Below are positions 33,408 through 42,107 of a stretch of DNA of 64,000 nucleotides, piece by piece. Position numbers and translations under genes: made by a program. Each line of letters begins with the position of its first letter. The stretch's first letter is position 1. The stretch is from positions 62,001 to 126,000 of the forward strand of contig NZ_JABMKZ010000019.1 in assembly GCF_013204855.1 (NCBI RefSeq). Reading direction: 5' to 3'. The notes under the pieces are model-generated. The model saw nothing but the letters and a program-made list of their open reading frames with translations. It did no database searches and was not told the origin of the DNA. The stretch comes from Paenibacillus alba (GTDB taxonomy: Bacteria > Bacillota > Bacilli > Paenibacillales > NBRC-103111).

Positions 33408-35066
33408 ATGAGAATCAAACGTACGGGGACGTTCTTGGCACTGCTGCTTTTGGCTGTGCTGGTCGTCCTTCCTCTATTATGGGTTTCTTTTAAAAGTATT
33501 TGGATCAATGGGAAGCTGGATTTACTGGCTCCTATTCGAACCGTTTTGGAAAAAGATTTGACAGGTGTGTTCAGTCACTCCTTGACGCTAGGCATAGGGG
33601 TCGTAGCAGGATCTACCCTTTTTGCCCTGCCTTTGGCTTGGCTTATGGCTAAAACACCGCTTCGCAAACATCGCTGGCTCGACATTGTGCTGCTCATTCC
33701 ATTCATGACGCCGCCCTACATTGGCTCTATGGGATGGATTTTGTTCATGCAGCCTCGCGGCTATCTTGAACAGCTATTTCCCGGTACACAATGGATCAGC
33801 AGCCATTTTTTCAGCTTGTTCGGCATGATTACGATCATGAGCCTTCATTTATTTCCATTTCTTTATTTAATTCTGCGCAATGCGATTATCCAAATCGGAG
33901 GGAATAAAGAAGAGGCTGCCGCCGTTCATGGAGCAAGTTTCATGTATACGTTGCGTCGTGTCATGCTGCCGCTAGTCTTCTCAAGCTATGTGATGGGTGC
34001 CTTGCTAATCTTCGTGAAAACCTTGGCCGAATTCGGTACGCCGGCCACCTTCGGTAGACGGATCGGCTACTTCGTACTAACGACCGAGATTCAAGCGTCT
34101 ATCTCTAGTTGGCCCGTAGATTTTGGGAAAGCGACTTCATTAGCTTCGCTGCTGCTTCTAGCCTGTCTCGTACTATGGTACGTACAGTCTGTCGTTGTGC
34201 GCCGCCATTCCTATAACCTAGTAGGCGGCAAAGGTTCCCGCGAGAAAATTGTCGGCTACCGCGGCTGGCAGCAAGCACTGGCTTGGCTGTATGTCGTTCT
34301 GCTGCTTGCTGCCGCCATCGGCATTCCCTATTTCTCCATCATTTCGGCTTCACTGATGAAGCTCCGGGGCAATGGTTTAGCTTGGACCAACCTAACGCTC
34401 CACCATTACGGCGAGCTTCTAACATGGGGCTCACCGAGCATGAAGGCGCTGATGAACAGCATGGGGCTCGCCCTGCTCGCCGCATGTTTAGCTGTCGCGC
34501 TTGGCACCTGGTTCGCCTTGAGCATCGGCCGCGCCAAGCGGCTCCCGCAGCGCATCACCGATATGTTCAGCCTGCTGCCGAACACCGTGCCTGATATGGT
34601 CCTAGTCGTCGGACTCATTATGGTATGGAACGCGCCGTGGATGCCGATCCATATCTACAACACATACGGCATGGTCGTCCTCACTTACGTGGTGTTCTTC
34701 CTGCCGTACACCGTACAATACGTCAAGGCCCGCAACGGGCAGCTGGACGAATCCTTGCGGCAAGCCGGGCAAGTCTTCGGCGGGAAGCCCTGGTACGTGT
34801 TCCGACGTATTGTCTTGCCACTGCTGCTGCCGGGTATGCTGGCCGGCTGGATGATGACCTTCACCATCTCGCTTAGAGAGCTAGTCGCTTCGCTGATGGT
34901 GCTGCCGCCTTCCATGCAGACCTCGGCCACCTACATCTTCGCTCAATTCGAGCAAGGTCAGCTCTCCCTCGGTATGGCGATGGCCGTCGTGTCGGTCGCA
35001 CTGACAACGACCCTGCTGCTTATCGTAAACAACATGAATTCGAACAGAAAGTGGAATGCGCAATGA
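33408..35066 (+). CDS. ABC transporter permease, fused two-domain (FbpB/PhnU-like)
   Basis: This 552-residue protein has two homologous permease halves with about twelve membrane helices. Each half carries an EAA-type loop: EEAAAVHGASFMYTLRRVMLPL near residue 170 and ESLRQAGQVFGGKPWYVFRRIVLPLL near residue 450. Fused permeases of this kind serve ferric iron and 2-aminoethylphosphonate importers. The stop overlaps the start of the metallo-hydrolase gene by 4 bases. The second half is GC-richer than the first. Confidence 0.92.
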   Translation: MRIKRTGTFLALLLLAVLVVLPLLWVSFKSIWINGKLDLLAPIRTVLEKDLTGVFSHSLTLGIGVVAGSTLFALPLAWLMAKTPLRKHRWLDIVLLIPFMTPPYIGSMGWILFMQPRGYLEQLFPGTQWISSHFFSLFGMITIMSLHLFPFLYLILRNAIIQIGGNKEEAAAVHGASFMYTLRRVMLPLVFSSYVMGALLIFVKTLAEFGTPATFGRRIGYFVLTTEIQASISSWPVDFGKATSLASLLLLACLVLWYVQSVVVRRHSYNLVGGKGSREKIVGYRGWQQALAWLYVVLLLAAAIGIPYFSIISASLMKLRGNGLAWTNLTLHHYGELLTWGSPSMKALMNSMGLALLAACLAVALGTWFALSIGRAKRLPQRITDMFSLLPNTVPDMVLVVGLIMVWNAPWMPIHIYNTYGMVVLTYVVFFLPYTVQYVKARNGQLDESLRQAGQVFGGKPWYVFRRIVLPLLLPGMLAGWMMTFTISLRELVASLMVLPPSMQTSATYIFAQFEQGQLSLGMAMAVVSVALTTTLLLIVNNMNSNRKWNAQ

Positions 35067-36364
35067 TGCAATTACATGTATGGGGCGGTGCCGGTGAACA
35101 CGGCCGCTCCTGCTATTGGCTAGGTAATGATCACACGAGTATTTTGCTGGATTGCGGCGTCAAGCGGGAAGGTTGTGGGGAATATCCCCTTCTGGATCCC
35201 TCCCGTATTGCTCGTTTGGACGCTGTTTTTCTTTCACATGCCCATGAGGATCATTCGATCGCCATCCCTTGGTTATATAAAATGGGGTACACCGGCAAAG
35301 TGTGGACCACGAGAATAACAGCCGAACAGCTTCCCGGTTACTACACCGCTTGGGGGAACTATGTTAAACAGCAGGGCGGACAGCTGCCTTATGGTGAAGA
35401 AGACCTTGCCGCTGTTACCTATGCCTACCTCGAAGACGAAGTTCCACCGCTGCAATGGTGTGAGCTGTCACCTTCCCTGCGGATTTGCTGGGGGCGAAGC
35501 GGACATATGCTTGGATCCGTCTGGCTGCTGCTTGAATTGGATGGAAAGCGCTTATTCTATTCAGGAGATTATAGTGAAGAATCGTTCCTGCTTGGAACGG
35601 ATGTACCGGAGGATGAACTGCGCAGGCTTGCTAATTTGGACGGCGCTATTGTCGATGCTGCTTACAGCACAGATACGGCGCAGCAAGCTGACAAGCTGGA
35701 GCAGCTTTATGCTGCTGCCGATGACATCCTGTCAGCAGGCGGCCAGCTGCTTCTGCCGGTGCCCGTCTCCGGCAGAGGGCAAGAGCTGCTGCTGCTCATG
35801 CGGCAGCAGTTCCCCGAAACGCCCATTCGCGTCGAGCAGGAGCTCGTCCACGCAATGGAGCTCTTACTGCAGCATGCCAGCTGGCTCAAGCCAGGCATGG
35901 AAAGCGTTCTCGCTGATGCTTTGCACGTCAGCAGCTTTGAAGTGGTGCGCAGCGATGAACAGCGCGCACGGCTCCTGGAGCAAGACATCGCCAACAACAG
36001 AGCAGCCATCTGGTTTACGACAGATGGTATGATGCAGTCCGTTAAGGCGCAGTGGTATTATGAGCAGCTGCAAAGTCACGCTGCCAGCGGCATCCTGATT
36101 ACCGGACATGTCGCCAAAGGGACGACGGCACAGCGGCTGCTGGCACTTCGCGAAGAAGAGCGCGGTTGTCGGATGTCGGTAATTCGCTACAAAATACACC
36201 AAGGACAACCGGATGTACGCAAAATGACTCAAGCCATGAACAGCAAGTTTAAACTGCTGGTTCATGCGCCCAAACGAGATACGGATATCCTGCTTGGGCA
36301 GCTTGAGTCTGAAGGTCTTCACGATTTACTTTCCTTGCAACCGGGTGATACGATTAATCTGTAG
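35063..36364 (+). CDS. Beta-CASP metallo-beta-lactamase-fold hydrolase
   Basis: This protein of about 433 residues has the metal motif SHAHEDH near residue 59. Later metal ligands are in GRSGHMLGSVW and LFYSGDYSEE. Beta-CASP features follow: LLPVPVSGRGQELLLLM, ILITGHVAKGTT and LVHAPKRDTD. The family includes RNA and DNA nucleases (YSH1/CPSF73 type). The usual ESTYG motif is replaced by VDAAYST. It is translationally coupled (ATGA overlap) to an ABC permease, an unexpected partner. The ATG at 35063 is my choice; a GTG at 35051 is also open. Confidence 0.82.
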   Translation: MMQLHVWGGAGEHGRSCYWLGNDHTSILLDCGVKREGCGEYPLLDPSRIARLDAVFLSHAHEDHSIAIPWLYKMGYTGKVWTTRITAEQLPGYYTAWGNYVKQQGGQLPYGEEDLAAVTYAYLEDEVPPLQWCELSPSLRICWGRSGHMLGSVWLLLELDGKRLFYSGDYSEESFLLGTDVPEDELRRLANLDGAIVDAAYSTDTAQQADKLEQLYAAADDILSAGGQLLLPVPVSGRGQELLLLMRQQFPETPIRVEQELVHAMELLLQHASWLKPGMESVLADALHVSSFEVVRSDEQRARLLEQDIANNRAAIWFTTDGMMQSVKAQWYYEQLQSHAASGILITGHVAKGTTAQRLLALREEERGCRMSVIRYKIHQGQPDVRKMTQAMNSKFKLLVHAPKRDTDILLGQLESEGLHDLLSLQPGDTINL

Positions 36365-36396
36365 GGTAGGACAATTCGTCCTACCCTGTTTACTTT
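36364..36396. terminator. Terminator after the importer operon
   Basis: GGGTAGGAC (36364-36372) pairs with GTCCTACCC (36378-36386) around AATTC. TGTTTACTTTTT follows. It lies between convergent genes. Confidence 0.8.
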
Positions 36397-36953
36397 TTCA
36401 ACATTTCCAGGAGCTCATCCCAAGAAGTAATCCTGGGCAGCTGCAAATGCTGATTATAGGATCGGTCTTTGACATAAACGTTAACTGGCAGATGTGACAA
36501 GGTTTCCAGCACGGCTGGTTTATCATCGAAATAATAATCTAATTTCAGCTCGTCAATAATATGGACCTTCTCCGAATCACTCATACCACAGAAGAAATGG
36601 CCTTCCGCTACAGGAAAATCGTTATCTATGAGCCATTGCCTTGTCCGATCCGTATGCTCTGGGGCTCTGGCCGTAATGTAATATACCTCATGGCCTTGTT
36701 TGACCAGCTCTTGAAGCACCTCGCGAGCGTGCGGGAACACAGCGCACTTGGAGTAATAAATATCATCGCGGAGGCTGGACCATAGCTTTCCGCCCTCCTC
36801 CTTCGTCAACCCGAATGCACTGTGGATTTCCATCGAAGGCAACGCCTGAAATACGTCTAGTCCTACATGCTGCTGCAATTTATCGTTATAAATATGAAAA
36901 GCATGCTCTCTTAAATTGATGAGCGTATCATCAATATCAAAACCAAATTTCAC
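36390..36953 (-). CDS. HAD-family putative nucleotidase (YqfW-like)
   Basis: This 187-residue protein has HAD motif I FDIDDTLIN at the start, motif II YYITARAPEH near residue 94 and motif IV YYFDDKPAVLE near residue 139. It resembles 5'(3')-deoxyribonucleotidases and B. subtilis YqfW. Its physiological substrate is unknown. The start is GTG at 36951-36953, with GAGGATAT upstream. It is the last gene of the ECF sigma operon. Confidence 0.82.
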   Translation of the reverse strand: MKFGFDIDDTLINLREHAFHIYNDKLQQHVGLDVFQALPSMEIHSAFGLTKEEGGKLWSSLRDDIYYSKCAVFPHAREVLQELVKQGHEVYYITARAPEHTDRTRQWLIDNDFPVAEGHFFCGMSDSEKVHIIDELKLDYYFDDKPAVLETLSHLPVNVYVKDRSYNQHLQLPRITSWDELLEMLKK

Positions 36954-36980
36954 GGTAATATCCTCATTTCGTTGAACCCT

Positions 36981-37625
36981 TTATTCCTTAAGCACAAGTC
37001 CAAACAGACTTGCAAAAACAGAAGCTTGTCCCCGCGAAATAATACAGCCGCGCAAGTCATCTATACTTACGCCTAGGCTTGTGAACTCACAGCTGCTGAT
37101 ATCAATGCCAGAAAGCTTCGATCCGGTAAATTGTGCCCGGTCCAGCTGACAAGCTTCAAAATGCACCTTCAGCAGCGTTGACTCATAAAAATCGGAACTT
37201 AACAACGAACAATCCTGGAAATTAATTTGTTTGAAATTCGCCATCCGAAATGTAACATAATCGCCTAAACAAGATTGAAATAAAACATTGCGGATCGTAG
37301 CTCCCGTGAGATCCATGCCAATAATTTTGCAATTACGGAATTCGGTCCGATGTATAGTAGCTTCTCCAAAATCAACGTTGGATAAATCACATCGGTCAAA
37401 AATGACATCGGTCAGTTCAATTTCTTTCATCGAAATCCTCGTAAAGATGACATTTCGAAAAATGATTTTATCAAAAGTGACTTTATAGCCCGATTGATTG
37501 TCAATCGTACAGTCACTGATAATTCCTGTATGGTAATTTTCCTCGGATTCCATTTCCTCGCTCGGCAGCGTGATCTCCGACAATTCCTTTGGCATCTTGG
37601 GTGCATCAATTTTGGGAAGGCTCAT
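36981..37625 (-). CDS. Pentapeptide-repeat protein
   Basis: This is a 214-residue protein. After about 40 residues it consists of A(D/N)LxX-type pentapeptide repeats (IIFRNVIFTRISMKEIELTDVIFDRCDLSNVDFGEATIHRTEFRNCKIIGMDLTG and onward split over about 150 residues), forming a right-handed beta helix. Some such proteins mimic DNA and protect gyrase; no such role can be claimed here. I chose the ATG at 37623-37625, with GAGGAG 5-6 bases upstream. It follows the ECF sigma gene by 39 bases. Confidence 0.9.
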   Translation of the reverse strand: MSLPKIDAPKMPKELSEITLPSEEMESEENYHTGIISDCTIDNQSGYKVTFDKIIFRNVIFTRISMKEIELTDVIFDRCDLSNVDFGEATIHRTEFRNCKIIGMDLTGATIRNVLFQSCLGDYVTFRMANFKQINFQDCSLLSSDFYESTLLKVHFEACQLDRAQFTGSKLSGIDISSCEFTSLGVSIDDLRGCIISRGQASVFASLFGLVLKE

Positions 37626-37664
37626 ACGTACTCCTCTATCAATCAAAATGTAGGGTTGTTGCTA

Positions 37665-38273
37665 TTAGAAAATAATGACCGAGGTCAGACTTTGAACCAT
37701 GAAGAATAAGGATCCCCATTTTCTTTTGATGAAATTCCGCCCGCGGAATAATCTGGTTTTGATCGTCGAAACCGGCAAATTGACCTCTTTGCTGATATCC
37801 TCCAGAGACATATCCAAATAGTATTTATAGATGATTAACGTTTTATATTTATCCGGCAGATCTTGAAGCATACGCTCAACTTGGGCCGCAGTCTCTGACT
37901 CGATCAGTTGAAGCTCGGGCGTTTTCTCAGGACTGGTCAGCTTCTCATAAAAAGGGAGTGCATCCTGATAAGGATTCGGATTGGAGTCCATCGACAGCTC
38001 CGACTTTTTTTTGCGCAAAAAATCAATAGTCACATTCTTGCCAATGCTAAAAATCCAGCTGGAGAAGTTTTTCGTCGTGTCAAACCGATGGGAGTGTTGA
38101 TACGCCCGCAGAAATGTTTCTTGCACAACGTCCTCCGAATCCGATTTGTTACGCAGCATTCGAAATGCTAATCGATATATTTTGTCCTTATACAATTCCA
38201 GAAGACGATTGAACGCTTTAGAATCCCCTTGACTCCACATGGTGGCAAGTTGACTATCGTTTAATTGCAGCAT
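37665..38273 (-). CDS. ECF RNA polymerase sigma factor (SigW-like)
   Basis: This 202-residue factor has region 2 (AFNRLLELYKDKIYRLAFRMLRNKSDSEDVVQETFLRAYQ, residues about 19-60 in two parts) and region 4 (LPDKYKTLIIYKYYLDMSLEDISKEVNLPVSTIKTRLFRGR). It redirects RNA polymerase to stress promoters. The tail beyond region 4 (GSLFFMVQSLTSVIIF) is unusually hydrophobic. No anti-sigma factor with a zinc motif and membrane helix is adjacent; a pentapeptide-repeat protein follows instead. AAGGAG precedes the ATG. Confidence 0.92.
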   Translation of the reverse strand: MLQLNDSQLATMWSQGDSKAFNRLLELYKDKIYRLAFRMLRNKSDSEDVVQETFLRAYQHSHRFDTTKNFSSWIFSIGKNVTIDFLRKKKSELSMDSNPNPYQDALPFYEKLTSPEKTPELQLIESETAAQVERMLQDLPDKYKTLIIYKYYLDMSLEDISKEVNLPVSTIKTRLFRGRNFIKRKWGSLFFMVQSLTSVIIF

Positions 38274-38297
38274 GATATAACTCCTTTTTCATGAAAA

Positions 38298-38867
38298 CTA
38301 CCATCTTTTCTTCCCGCCGGAAAAATCTGAATCGCTGAGCCCGGTTATCTTCTCGTACGCTTCTTTCCACATCGTAAAAACGGATTGTATTTGCACAAAT
38401 TCCTTATCTGACGGACTTGCTCCTTGCATAAACATAATCTCTAGCATCTGCTTATACACAGACATTCGCGTGTGAACAATCTCTTTCTCGATTTCCATGA
38501 TTTCATCCAGGCTGTGATTATCCATGAAGGATTGAACATCCTCCGGCTCATCGTCTATGGGTCTTTCCTCTCTAGGCCTTGGCTCAGGAAGCGCTGGATT
38601 TGCGCGATTCCCCAGATCCACTGTCGTTCTAATTTCGGACAAGAGAATATTTTCTTTGGCACACATGACATGAAAATATTTATTTTTGAGCAGTTCATTC
38701 ACAACAAGTTGGCACATATCTTTATTCCGTATGAGCATGCCATCGAAGGGATGAAGCGTCCAAACTTGATCCTTCTCATATATGTTGAAAGTAAACCATT
38801 CATTGGCGTATAAAATTTTGGTGTTAATTGTATATTCATCGATAATTTCAAATGTAAAATCGAGCAA
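38298..38867 (-). CDS. Unknown protein, first gene of the ECF sigma operon
   Basis: This is a 189-residue acidic soluble protein with a beta-rich N-terminal half, a P/E/R-rich linker (LPEPRPREERPIDDEPED) and a helical end (LDEIMEIEKEIVHTRMSVYKQMLEIMF). I do not recognise it. I chose the TTG at 38865-38867, with GGGAGGGG 6 bases upstream. A longer reading back to 38951 would begin inside the terminator at 38924-38949, so it is unlikely. It precedes the sigma gene by 24 bases. Confidence 0.65.
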   Translation of the reverse strand: MLDFTFEIIDEYTINTKILYANEWFTFNIYEKDQVWTLHPFDGMLIRNKDMCQLVVNELLKNKYFHVMCAKENILLSEIRTTVDLGNRANPALPEPRPREERPIDDEPEDVQSFMDNHSLDEIMEIEKEIVHTRMSVYKQMLEIMFMQGASPSDKEFVQIQSVFTMWKEAYEKITGLSDSDFSGGKKRW

Positions 38868-38923
38868 CGTACACCCCTCCCGAACAAATGCAGACTCTAC
38901 CTTCCATTCTACCAAATCGAATG

Positions 38924-38949
38924 AAAAAAAAGAAACCTTTTCAGGTTTC
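38924..38949 (-). terminator. Terminator of the ter operon
   Basis: On the minus strand GAAACC and GGTTTC form a short stem followed by eight T. It ends the transcript coming from the ter cluster and separates it from the ECF operon. Confidence 0.65.
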
Positions 38950-38957
38950 AAAAATGT

Positions 38958-39059
38958 CTATTTATCAATAAATTTGGACACAGCTTCTGCTTTTTCAGCA
39001 CTAGCTAAGACAATGAGAACGACGATTATGCCGAATAGTATAATTCTGCCTATCATCAT
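38958..39059 (-). CDS. Predicted 33-residue membrane protein at the end of the ter operon
   Basis: ATG at 39057-39059 (a second ATG follows directly) opens a frame encoding MMIGRIILFGIIVVLIVLAS, then AEKAEAVSKFIDK. This is one hydrophobic helix followed by a short charged tail. AAGAAGGTG lies upstream. It lies 62 bases after the ATP-grasp gene and directly before the operon terminator. I know no family for it. Confidence 0.5.
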   Translation of the reverse strand: MMIGRIILFGIIVVLIVLASAEKAEAVSKFIDK

Positions 39060-39121
39060 ACTCTGCACCTTCTTCGACAGATTTGATCATCTATACTCAA
39101 AGATATGATGGGCAGTTTTTT

Positions 39122-40144
39122 TTATTCGCCGATATCCATAATAATGTATTTTTCGATATGGCTAGCTAAAATACCATAATTGGGCTTCTGTACGTCCACT
39201 TGCCCGCCCAAGATCGATTTCACCGCTAAATACGGGAAGTTAATGCCTGATAAGCATGTGACATGCAGACCACCGGACATTCTCGGATTAATTTCAAGCA
39301 GTTTGGGAACACCTTGGTTGTATTTCACTTGAATGTTGTAGTTAAAAGGAATCCGATACGTGGCGGCAACCTTATTCGCGATCTCGACGAGCTCAGGCAC
39401 TTCCTCCAATAACCGCAGTCGTCCATCTGCTTTGCGGCGTGGTACGGCGGCTAACAGCTCCCCGGAAGCGGAGGCCAAGCAATCAATGCTGTATTCATAA
39501 CCATTCAGCAATTCCATTACCATCAGATCATCAAACCGATCCACGGAGGACAAGATCTGATAAGCCTGATCGGTTGACAGATAAGGTGTAACCGTTCCGA
39601 ACAAATCACCTAGGGTATCCCTTTTGTTGCTGATGATTCTAAAGCCCATCCCGCCTTCTGCATTCGTCGGCTTCATACAGACTTGATGACCTGCTTGAGT
39701 GAGCGCTTCATAAGCCGCCATGAATTCATCTGCCGTGTTGACGACTTGGTAATCAGGAATCGCAAGAATATCCTTCTGGCGAATAGATTCATAGAATTTC
39801 TGTTTCTCCAGCAAGTTTTCCAGAAGTTCCAAATCGCGGCATACCGTAACCTTGGTTCCTGCTTTTTCGAATAAATCCAAATGCTTGGCAATGGCATACA
39901 TATGCAATCTCGGAATAAACACATCAATGCCATGTTTCTTGCAGAAATTGAGCGCGAACTCGACATAGTCATCGTCCCCCAGAACAGGCTCTGTATCTGC
40001 GAAATCAGCCGCCTGCAGGGCCATGTGAGTACGATCGGGATGCGTTGCATACATCTTGAACTGCACGCCATCCTCATTATTGCGGATGCTGTTCATGTAA
40101 TGGTATGCAACGGAAAACCAGCGGTTAAACCATACTTTTTTCAT
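39122..40144 (-). CDS. ATP-grasp ligase of the ter biosynthetic module
   Basis: This is a 340-residue protein with ATP-grasp features: CMKPTNAEGGMGFRII near residue 155, VMELLNGYEYSIDCLA near residue 210 and KLLEINPRMSGG near residue 295. Such enzymes join a carboxylate to an amine or similar group using ATP. It overlaps the HAD gene by 4 bases (ATGA). In ter clusters described by Anantharaman, Iyer and Aravind, this set is proposed to make a nucleoside-like metabolite. Confidence 0.88.
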   Translation of the reverse strand: MKKVWFNRWFSVAYHYMNSIRNNEDGVQFKMYATHPDRTHMALQAADFADTEPVLGDDDYVEFALNFCKKHGIDVFIPRLHMYAIAKHLDLFEKAGTKVTVCRDLELLENLLEKQKFYESIRQKDILAIPDYQVVNTADEFMAAYEALTQAGHQVCMKPTNAEGGMGFRIISNKRDTLGDLFGTVTPYLSTDQAYQILSSVDRFDDLMVMELLNGYEYSIDCLASASGELLAAVPRRKADGRLRLLEEVPELVEIANKVAATYRIPFNYNIQVKYNQGVPKLLEINPRMSGGLHVTCLSGINFPYLAVKSILGGQVDVQKPNYGILASHIEKYIIMDIGE

Positions 40145-40977
40145 GAGGTCTCCTTTATCTCGAAACGAATCTTGTGCTCTTGGTTTACGGCTTGGACATA
40201 CGTTAAAATTTCATCCGTTGCGAAAATGCCGGATTCCTCTGTAAAGCGATAGCTCCCCGTGGGGTTAAGCTGCTGCTGTCGAAATAATTCACCATGTCTG
40301 GGTGCTATCGCATAGTCAGCGAAGTCCAGCAGAACCTGATCCAGCAGGGAGTCTCCCGATGCCGCGACCTTGTCTTCTCCAAGCAGCTGCTTAACATGCG
40401 CGACGGCATCTCGTTTGTTCACAGCTTGAGGAACGATATATACTTTCCTTCCCTGAATGGACGTGTTCCATCCCATCTTCTGAAGCTCTGCGCTCATGTC
40501 GCTCACTTCCTGAAGCGGCATCTTGTCTCTCTGCACGATATGAGAAAAGAAAAATTCATCACAGTACGTCGAATTAATGACCCATTCCGGATGAAGCACT
40601 TGTGCCATCAACGCTCGAACGTCCTCTACGTGTACACTTGTCTCATTCACACGGCCAACCATAGACGCCTGCCAGTCTGGATCAGGCTGCCCATCAATCA
40701 TAATATTGCCGCCGTTGCTCGTAACTGCGTATTTGGGCTTTAACATCTGGCTAATCACATGTATCCGCCAATACTGCTGCATCGTCCGTGTCGTGACCGG
40801 AACGAAAGTAAGCTCAGTCATCAGCGCTTGAAGCTGCTGGTAGGAGCTTGAAGACATATACGATCTCGGCTTGCCGTCAATGAGCTCGGCCAGTACAATT
40901 CGACTGCCCAGCTCTTCGGCGCGTTCCAAAGGCTGTGAATAAATAAGCGTCTGGTCCAGGTCGCTTGCAAAAATCAT
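40141..40977 (-). CDS. HAD-family hydrolase of the ter biosynthetic module
   Basis: This 278-residue protein has HAD motif I ASDLDQTLIYS at the start, motif II VPVTTRT near residue 59 and the C-terminal motif ASGDSLLDQVLLDFADYAIAP near residue 210. This is a Cof/sucrose-phosphatase-like pattern. It probably dephosphorylates an intermediate made by the neighbouring phosphoribosyltransferase-type proteins. Both ends overlap neighbouring genes by 4 bases, showing tight coupling. Confidence 0.88.
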   Translation of the reverse strand: MIFASDLDQTLIYSQPLERAEELGSRIVLAELIDGKPRSYMSSSSYQQLQALMTELTFVPVTTRTMQQYWRIHVISQMLKPKYAVTSNGGNIMIDGQPDPDWQASMVGRVNETSVHVEDVRALMAQVLHPEWVINSTYCDEFFFSHIVQRDKMPLQEVSDMSAELQKMGWNTSIQGRKVYIVPQAVNKRDAVAHVKQLLGEDKVAASGDSLLDQVLLDFADYAIAPRHGELFRQQQLNPTGSYRFTEESGIFATDEILTYVQAVNQEHKIRFEIKETS

Positions 40978-42107
40978 TCAGCATCCCCCTTCACCGATTT
41001 AATAAGGCCACAGCAAGAATAGCTAAGTCCAGGATAAACTTCCACCGGCACTCCCCTAGCTTCGGCGAGCAGACGAATATGCCGAATATTCGGGTTATCC
41101 ATGCGGTCTACAAGAATACGCCACGGCACTCGGCGAAGCAGCACACGTGTCGTCTCACCGACACCTGGCTTGATCAAGTTGATATCCGCCATCTGATAGT
41201 CGCGCTGAATAGCCTCGATATCCTGTAGGCCTTTCCAGGATACTTCAGGAGGATGGGCTAGCAAGTCATCTGCCCTTTGCATAGCTTCCTCCTGAACCTC
41301 GCCGAAGAAAGGTGTTATCGCTGCGATAAAGTGGTTCGAGAGGTCCTGATCCAGCCACTCTTTGTAATATTTAGACCCGTGGAAATCATTCGGTCCAATC
41401 AAATCCTCACGCAGAACAGTCCGGCTCATTAATCCGGATACCGTCGAATTCAAACAAGCGCTCGGAATCAGGAAATCCTCTCTTGTACCGAATAGATCCG
41501 TGCAATGCCCCGGGTCCGCCAGCACAGCCAAATCATCATCCAGCTTGATTTCATACGCTTGTTCCAGCTTGCGGCAAGCATCCGCAAGCACTTTGCGGAT
41601 GGCTCCCTTCCCGGTCCATCCATCGACGAACTGCAGCTTGGCGCCGGGATGCTTCTGCAGGATGTAGAATAAAGCATTCTCGTCTATCCCTTTGCCGCGA
41701 ATAATCGAAATGCTGTAGTGAGGCAAGTCCATAAGGTGTATGTCCTGCAAGTAGCGCTTGATCAGGATACCCACGGGTGTACCTGCTCTCGCTAAAGAGA
41801 CCAACACCGTGTTCTGCCCCTTTTTATGTCTAATGAGCTCGGCCGTTGTACCTACAGCACTTGCAACTTTCCTGGCGGATTGCTGCAAGGTGTCTTGGTA
41901 CAACGCCAAATAATCATCCGTTGGCTGCTGCTCAACAGGGAGCATCTCAGAATAATGCGTGCCTGATTGAATCGCCCGCTCCCTGGCATCAACCGACTTC
42001 TCCAGCTTGACCTCGCTTATATCCTTAAGCAGGAAGGTAACATCAGAAGCCGGATAACTGCCTAAGGGCACTGGCTCGTTTATTAATTTCGCTCGCCAAT
42101 TTGCCAT
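40974..42107 (-). CDS. StiP/PELOTA-domain protein of the ter biosynthetic module
   Basis: This is a 377-residue protein of the family annotated as StiP or cysteine-protease-like PELOTA protein. It carries a phosphoribosyltransferase-like region (LVSLARAGTPVGILIKRYL near residue 100) and a C-terminal part VGETTRVLLRRVPWRILVDRMDNPNIRHIRLLAEARGVPVEVYP. It is a regular member of ter operons. AAGGAG lies 8 bases before the ATG. It overlaps the preceding gene by 25 bases and the following HAD gene by 4. Confidence 0.85.
   Translation of the reverse strand: MANWRAKLINEPVPLGSYPASDVTFLLKDISEVKLEKSVDARERAIQSGTHYSEMLPVEQQPTDDYLALYQDTLQQSARKVASAVGTTAELIRHKKGQNTVLVSLARAGTPVGILIKRYLQDIHLMDLPHYSISIIRGKGIDENALFYILQKHPGAKLQFVDGWTGKGAIRKVLADACRKLEQAYEIKLDDDLAVLADPGHCTDLFGTREDFLIPSACLNSTVSGLMSRTVLREDLIGPNDFHGSKYYKEWLDQDLSNHFIAAITPFFGEVQEEAMQRADDLLAHPPEVSWKGLQDIEAIQRDYQMADINLIKPGVGETTRVLLRRVPWRILVDRMDNPNIRHIRLLAEARGVPVEVYPGLSYSCCGLIKSVKGDAE

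Noticed and set aside
35864-36322. 152-codon minus-strand frame opposite the beta-CASP gene
   Set aside because: The sense frame has all metal motifs; the antisense one has none.
38868-38951. Longer N-terminus for the protein at 38298-38867
   Set aside because: The extra part would begin at a TTG directly after a terminator hairpin with eight T; the TTG at 38867 has a strong ribosome binding site.
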